A DNA stretch of 64,000 nucleotides from assembly GCA_037157565.1 (NCBI GenBank), contig JAZHRO010000039.1, positions 48,236,001-48,300,000 on the forward strand, read 5' to 3'. Shown in pieces: positions 59,387-64,000 of the stretch. The position numbers and the translations under genes are program-made. The first letter of the stretch is position 1; every line of letters begins with the position of its first letter. The notes under the pieces were generated by a model. It saw only the letters and a list, made by a program, of their open reading frames with translations. It searched no databases and was not told where the DNA came from. Source of the stretch: Thalassia testudinum. Its lineage: Eukaryota > Streptophyta > Magnoliopsida > Alismatales > Hydrocharitaceae.

Positions 59387-60356
59387 CTAACGGGAGATAG
59401 TCTGAAAGCTGTGTAATAGATATTTGAGGTGAATGGCTTCATGAAGGGAGGCTGCAGTAAAGGGTATCGTATCATCTACGAACATGAGATGTGTAAGTGG
59501 AACCATATCTTTTGCCAACTTATATCCTGAAATCTGTTTACTGGAAAGAGAAGAAAGAAAGGAGCGAGTTAGAAATTCGGAGCAAAGTATAAAGAGATAA
59601 GGGGAAAGGGGGCAACCCTGTCTTACGCCACGAGATGGATATATGGTGGTAGTGGTACTACCATTAACAATAACCTCAAAAGGCGTAGACTTTATACAAG
59701 ACATAATTAAAGAGACAAAATGAGAAGGGAGATAGAGTTGATTTAAATAAGCTTCCAAGAAAGAAAGGAGCGAGTTAGATATTCGGAGCAAAGTATAAAG
59801 AGCTAAGGGGAAAGGGGGCAACCCTATCTTACGCCACGAGATGGATAGGTAGTGGTACTACTATAAACAATAACCTCAAATGACATAGACTTTATACAAG
59901 ACATAATTAAAGAGACAAAATGAGAAGGGAGATAGAGTTGATTTAAACAAAGCTTCCACAGGATTCCACTCAAGACTATCAAAAGCTTTTTCCATATTTA
60001 ATTTGAGTGCCATGCTGCCATTCTTCCTCTTCAGAGAGGACCTCTCGAGCCAAGACTACATTATCTGTCACCTGTCTGCGTGTCAAAAAACTGGACTGAT
60101 TAGGCGAAATAATAATCAAAAGTATAGATTTAAGCCTTTGAACTGCGAGCTTAGCTAGCAGTTTATATAAGGAATTGGTTAGACTGATAGGCCTATTGTC
60201 CTTAGTTTGAGAGGGATCATCAATCTTGGGTATAAGTGCCAAGAAAGTTCTATCCATTTGATGCAGCATCGATGAAGTGGCAAAGCAGCCCCTAACAAAT
60301 TGCAAAACGTCATTTTGAACAACCTCCCATGATTTTTGAAAAAATAGAGTTGGCAA
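59387..60356 (-). pseudogene. LINE-B ORF2 reverse transcriptase core
   Basis: Frame 59979-60356 carries the first RT blocks (L-A-L-I-P-K, R-P-I-S-L-T-N, N-Q-S-S-F-L). Frame 59387-59821 carries the core: I-V-N-G-S-T then R-Q-G-C-P-L-S-P-Y-L-F and the catalytic box F-V-D-D-T. Between them lies an extra, partial copy of 206 bp (59757-59957) that repeats the block around R-Q-G-C-P-L-S and breaks the frame. Confidence 0.88.
59551..59957. repeat. 206-bp tandem duplication inside LINE-B RT
   Basis: AAGAAAGAAAGGAGCGAGTT starts at 59551 and at 59757. The copies run to 59756 and 59957 with about 5-8% differences by eye, including a small deletion after GAGATGGATA in the second. It duplicates the coding block that contains the R-Q-G-C-P-L-S motif. 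Confidence 0.92.
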
Positions 60357-60665
60357 GCCATCAGGCCGGGGCTATTCGTGGCATCCATACGAAAGAGGGT
60401 ATTTTTAATTTCTTTGTCATCAAGAAGTGAAGCAGACCAATCATAGTCAACTAGAGTCACCCTATCAGATTGATGAAAAATAGTAGGAACATCAGCCATT
60501 ACCCCTTCAGAGGTGTATAGGTTCTTGTAAAAATTGAAGAAACAATTTTGGATTTTTCTCTGATCTCCTGTCTCCTCCCTTGAAGGCAGTTTCAGCCATA
60601 ATATAGCATTTTTCTTCTTACGATTCATCGCATGTAGGTGATAATATCTGGTATTGTGGTCTCTG
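60357..60665 (-). pseudogene. LINE-B ORF2 endonuclease-RT linker
   Basis: The minus frame here has the Y-Y-H-L-H-A-M-N-R-K-K-K-N-A-I block that precedes the RT in plant LINEs, and ends in M-D-A-T-N-S-P-G. There a one-base deletion (near 60365-60370) shifts the frame before the next conserved residues. A TGA stands at about 60668, in frame between this linker and the endonuclease part. Confidence 0.8.
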
Positions 60666-60667
60666 CT

Positions 60668-61582
60668 TCAAATCCAATCATGTCTGGAATGTTGGAACCA
60701 ATGCAATTCTTCTTGTTTGAGAACATCATCATATTGTTGCCTTATGCGATTTTCTTCATTCTGATTTTGAGGTGAGGGATTTTTTTTCTGACATTCTGAC
60801 ATAGCATTTTCCAATGTTTCCTTCTTTTCCTTCCAATTGTTTCCTTTTTTCTTGCACCAAATCTGAATATGGGAGGTTAAAGATTCAGCCTTTTTCCATA
60901 TAGGCACATCAGCACCTATGTCTCCACACCAAGAATCTGCTACAGCCCCCTTGAAGGAGTCATTGAGATACCAAGAGACCTCCAGCCTCCAGATAGAGTG
61001 TTTTGAGGGAAATTCCCTAATTGTTCTCAACAAAATAGGACAGTGATCACTGTGTCTAGGAGGCAAATGTAACGCCCCCGTCGAGGGGTAAATCTGACAC
61101 TGTTCCCTGATAAGGTTGTTTTTCTTTCTTCTGTTCGACCAAGTATAGGCATAGCCAGTAAAACCCAAATCCATGAGTCCCAATCCATCCACAAAATTCC
61201 GTAAGTATCTATACTCCCTTGTAGGCAAGCATCTTCCTCCCAATCTATCCTTCTCCTCAAGAATGACATTGAAGTCACCCATGCAAATTAGCCTGTCGGC
61301 ATAGGGTTGTAACAGAGATGCCATTCTAGATCAAAATCCTTTTCTTCTAGCCTTTTTTGGATTGCCATAAAGACAACATAAGTGCCAAGAATTACCTTCG
61401 TATACTATATTGACCAATAAGTAGTGATGATCAGAATAAATGAGAGAAACATTGCAGTCATTGGCATAGAGAAGACATAAACCACCAGTCTTTCCTTGAG
61501 CATCAACATTGAATTTCCTGAAATTCCTCAATTGGACGAGAACTTTAACCATGCTTCCCTCCTGCAGTTGCGTTTCCGACAT
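60668..61582 (-). pseudogene. LINE-B ORF2 N-terminus: AP-like endonuclease
   Basis: Two frames, 61331-61582 and 60668-61324, are in the same reading frame and separated only by one TGA codon near 61331. The endonuclease motifs are visible: I-C-M-G-D-F-N-V-I-L near residues 13-22 of the second frame, and the catalytic S-D-H-C-P-I-L about 80 residues later. The endonuclease nicks target DNA to prime reverse transcription. Only one nonsense change interrupts this part. Confidence 0.88.
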
Positions 61583-61975
61583 AAAAAATAAAGTGGGGGA
61601 GGTAGCTTTGATGAGACTTTTGATATGACGAATTGCAGAGGGAGTCCCAACCCTCTACAATTCCAGGCTATAACGTTCATGGCTTTATTGGCAGTTGATT
61701 AGGCTCAGCTGTCATACGCCCAAGAGCAAAATTTTCAAGAGAAGACCTCTTCAGTTTCTTTGAATCAGGATATTCTTCAGTCCTTGAACAGGGATGTTGC
61801 TGCTTTCCCTTAACGGACATGCTCCCATCGTCCTCCATGTGCTCCATCTGAGATAGCTACCTTGCCTCTCTCTTGAACTTCCTCTTGCTCTTTAGCGACT
61901 CCATTCCAAGTATATCCCTTTGCATAGGTATTTCCTCAGCAAAGGAATAGGGTGGGGTATTAACATTGGGATTTC

Positions 61976-62428
61976 TTATGGAGATGACCATGTCAAAAGA
62001 GAATCATAGGAGGTGGTAGTAATATCGGTAGCAGTGTGGTTGGGGGGGGGGGGTGTGGTGGGGTGGGTTGTAATTGAAATAGTAGAAGAGGAGTTTTTGA
62101 GGTGCAGCGAGGGGGGAGGCTCTGGTGTGTCTGCAGCAGATTGGAAAGAGGAGGGAAGTTTTTCAGTGGTGGCAACTCGTACATGTGTGTCAACTTTAGG
62201 GGTAGGGGGTGTAGGGGGAAAGGCGGGAATACTGTTTTTGGTATGAAAAGTGGTGGGAGGTGACCCTTCAATGAATAAAGGAGGGGAATTTTTTTCAGTG
62301 GAGGGATAATAGGAAGCGGGGGCTAATGTTTTCAGAGGGGATGGTACAGTAGGTATGGTATTGACAACAGCATTGCTTACAATATGTGATTGGGAGTTGT
62401 GAGCCACAAAAGTCAGCTCAGGCTCCAA
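61976..62428 (-). pseudogene. LINE-B ORF1 proline/threonine-rich C-terminal region
   Basis: The minus-strand frame is rich in Pro, Thr and Ser with no folded-domain pattern, as expected for the disordered tail of plant LINE ORF1. It is separated from the ORF1 body (62531-63334) by short shifted sequence with stops at about 62,430-62,530. A ten-base G run at 62042-62051 is a likely site of length change. Confidence 0.6.
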
Positions 62429-62530
62429 GGATCTGTGGGCATGGCTTGCCGAGGACTATGAACAGGATCTTCTTCTTCACTTATAGGCATCAGCGGAACA
62501 GATCGGTAGCCCTTCATTGGACTTCTCAAG

Positions 62531-63334
62531 CTATGCCTCATTAGAAGATGTTCTTCCTTTCTTGGAAGCACCCAAGTTCACATATTTTAATTTGAAACTA
62601 TCATCGACCTTTTGTAACAGTTTGGCGTCCTGAATGTTTTCCATTTTTGACTTAGCCAGCAAAAATCTCTTACAGCTCCTGAGCTCATGTCCCAACTTGC
62701 CACATAAATGACAGAAGCATGGCAGTCCTTCATACCGTAATGAAATGGGCATCTGGGTTTCAGATGTGGTAGTAACTTCAATTTCCTTTAACAGGGGCTG
62801 TGAAACATTTAATTCAAGTTTTGCTCTTACATATCTTCCACCCTTACTATCATCAAGATCCAGATCTTTAACGTTAGCCCACCCTGATGTGAGCTTCAAT
62901 ATCGCTGAACGACACGTATACTCAGGAGGAAGGTCCCAAAATTGAACCCATAGTCTGACTTTTTGGAATGAATAATCTGATGGACTTTTTTCAGGAAAAC
63001 CCACCATGGTTAGAATTAAGTCCCCATAAAAATGCCAAGGACTTCTATTTATAACTGATCTCAAATCAGACTCCAACTTGAATGTAGCAACCCATATACC
63101 ATCAGATACTTCAGCTATTCGAGGAGCTTCAGAGACAGTCCAAGCCTTGGAGACAACCTTGGTTACAGCAATTGATTGAGGCTTCTTGAGTGAGTGAATG
63201 CGAAAGTATAGGCATTTTGACCAGTTTCTGGGATCCTTTAGATCATGAGCAGTCATTGTGATAGATACTCTACGTTCATCTTCGCTAAGCAATGCTTGAA
63301 TACCCTTGATGACCTCTAGTTCGTCAAAATCCAT
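62531..63334 (-). CDS. LINE-B ORF1 protein: DUF4283-like domain and CCHC zinc knuckle
   Basis: This 267-residue open frame starts at an ATG at 63334, early in the element. Residues about 25-170 match the DUF4283 pattern of plant LINE ORF1 proteins (a W-x-V-S-E region, S-P-W-H-F near 98-102, L-W-V-Q-F-W-D-L-P near 128-136). A C-x2-C-x4-H-x4-C zinc knuckle lies at C208, C211, H216 and C221. The protein binds element RNA in the family. The body is intact, but its natural C-terminus is probably lost through a frameshift that joins the Pro-rich tail out of frame. Confidence 0.85.
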   Translation of the reverse strand: MDFDELEVIKGIQALLSEDERRVSITMTAHDLKDPRNWSKCLYFRIHSLKKPQSIAVTKVVSKAWTVSEAPRIAEVSDGIWVATFKLESDLRSVINRSPWHFYGDLILTMVGFPEKSPSDYSFQKVRLWVQFWDLPPEYTCRSAILKLTSGWANVKDLDLDDSKGGRYVRAKLELNVSQPLLKEIEVTTTSETQMPISLRYEGLPCFCHLCGKLGHELRSCKRFLLAKSKMENIQDAKLLQKVDDSFKLKYVNLGASKKGRTSSNEA

Positions 63335-63633
63335 ACTAAGTGGAACCTACGTAGCTCAGATAGAAAAAGAGAGAAGAAAGAGTGGTTTGGAACGTAAACT
63401 CAAACGGCGGAGAAAGCAGACAGTGGAGAAAAATAAGTAAAACAGTAAAGACAGACAAGGAAGATGGTTATAGAGCAGTAAATTAAGATGGTACCACAAT
63501 CAGAAAGAAGAAACTGGTAAGAAGAGAAGTAAAGAGAAAGTGAGGGTTGTAAGTTGCAACACCCTTTTACACCACTACCAGTAGTGGCAAGACGTCACCC
63601 TCATGGGAGAACTCCGTGAGGCACGAGAAAGTC

Positions 63634-63650
63634 CCCTGTACCTTTTTGTT
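63634..63650. repeat. 17-bp target duplication of LINE-B, right copy
   Basis: It is identical to 57450-57466 and follows directly after the 5' end of LINE-B on the minus strand. Confidence 0.93.
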
Positions 63651-64000
63651 GATTTCTATATTTGGACGTAGCTAAGATTCACCAATAAATGGTACGTACG
63701 ATATCATTTCAGATTTACTCTTCTTTGACCCATTTCGTTAACATTTTTGTCACATTCGCCCTTGTCATCCTTATTTTATTCGTATATCTCTGAAAATTTC
63801 ATTGGTTCAACTGTAAGATAAGGGTATTCTAGAAAAATCTGGAATGTTAATTGAATGAATGTTTACATCAGTGACCCTATAATCTTTTACCAATTGTATT
63901 GCAACTCCTTAAAAAAATGTTAGCTACAATAAAGGGTGTTGTTGCAAGAACATTGATTTGTACACCAAAGCTTAGATCTAACCTTACCTCCTACATATCC
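63651..64000 (+). other. CSLA intron 8, continuation to the window end
   Basis: AT-rich intron sequence after the LINE. No credible acceptor with the expected S-x-H-L / F-W-I-L-F-E-N-V coding block is seen before the window ends, so the next CSLA exon lies outside. Confidence 0.65.

Larger units (their letters stand above)
57465..63633 (-). mobile_element. LINE-B: full-length L1-type LINE, antisense in CSLA intron 8
   Basis: This is a 6.17-kb minus-strand element between 17-bp duplications. In transcript order it has a 5' leader starting GACTTTCTCGTGCCTCACGG, ORF1 (DUF4283-like domain and CCHC zinc knuckle), a proline-rich ORF1 tail, and ORF2 with AP-type endonuclease, reverse transcriptase, zinc-binding domain and RNase H. 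A short poly-A tail follows (poly-T at 57465-57470). It is nearly complete but inactivated by two in-frame TGA codons, at least one frameshift and an internal duplication in the RT. It is oriented against CSLA. Confidence 0.92.

Overview
This window comes from a plant nuclear genome, almost certainly a flowering plant. It holds one recognisable host gene, a spliced cellulose synthase-like A (CSLA, glucomannan synthase family) gene, inside DNA dominated by plant retrotransposons: Ty3/Gypsy elements with long LTRs, and L1-type LINEs with RNase H. I cannot fix the species from sequence alone. The intron layout, AT-rich intergenic DNA and Tekay-like element fit many angiosperms.

Layout. 1-16 kb: low-gene DNA made of AT-rich fold-back repeats and solo LTRs of one long-LTR family. 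One plus-oriented LTR (5873-11264) is interrupted by a minus-oriented LTR (7495-10310), and another solo LTR lies at 13188-15888. 16-26 kb: mostly unassigned AT-rich DNA with microsatellites, a possible LINE remnant, a hAT-like element (about 23.69-24.66 kb) and a Mutator-like fold-back element (24.89-25.99 kb). 26.5-47.2 kb: a three-layer nest. A decayed LINE (LINE-A, minus strand) was split by a Tekay-like Ty3/Gypsy element (27889-45976, minus strand, 5-bp duplication AAATA). That element was itself hit twice: in gag (35200-37893) and in its 5' LTR (39236-44207). 47.2-49.9 kb: intergenic DNA with a striking GTACCGGTAC-rich tandem repeat. 49.9-64 kb: CSLA on the plus strand. Eight exons are visible (49936-57199); the C-terminal exons lie beyond the window. 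The intron after exon 8 carries a full-length antisense LINE (LINE-B, 57465-63633) with a 17-bp target duplication.

How it fits together. CSLA keeps all the family-2 glycosyltransferase catalytic motifs, with consistent splice sites and phases, so it looks functional as far as it can be seen. The transposons are mostly dead: multiple stop codons and frameshifts in the Tekay element, and two nonsense codons, at least one frameshift and a 206-bp internal duplication in LINE-B. The most unusual signals are a perfect 76-bp-arm palindrome in one LTR, a hairpin in the transcribed part of the LTR family whose stem changes sequence while staying paired, dense GACGTC-type motifs in the same LTRs, and the GTACCGGTAC repeat upstream of CSLA.

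All calls were made by reading the sequence. No database search was run.
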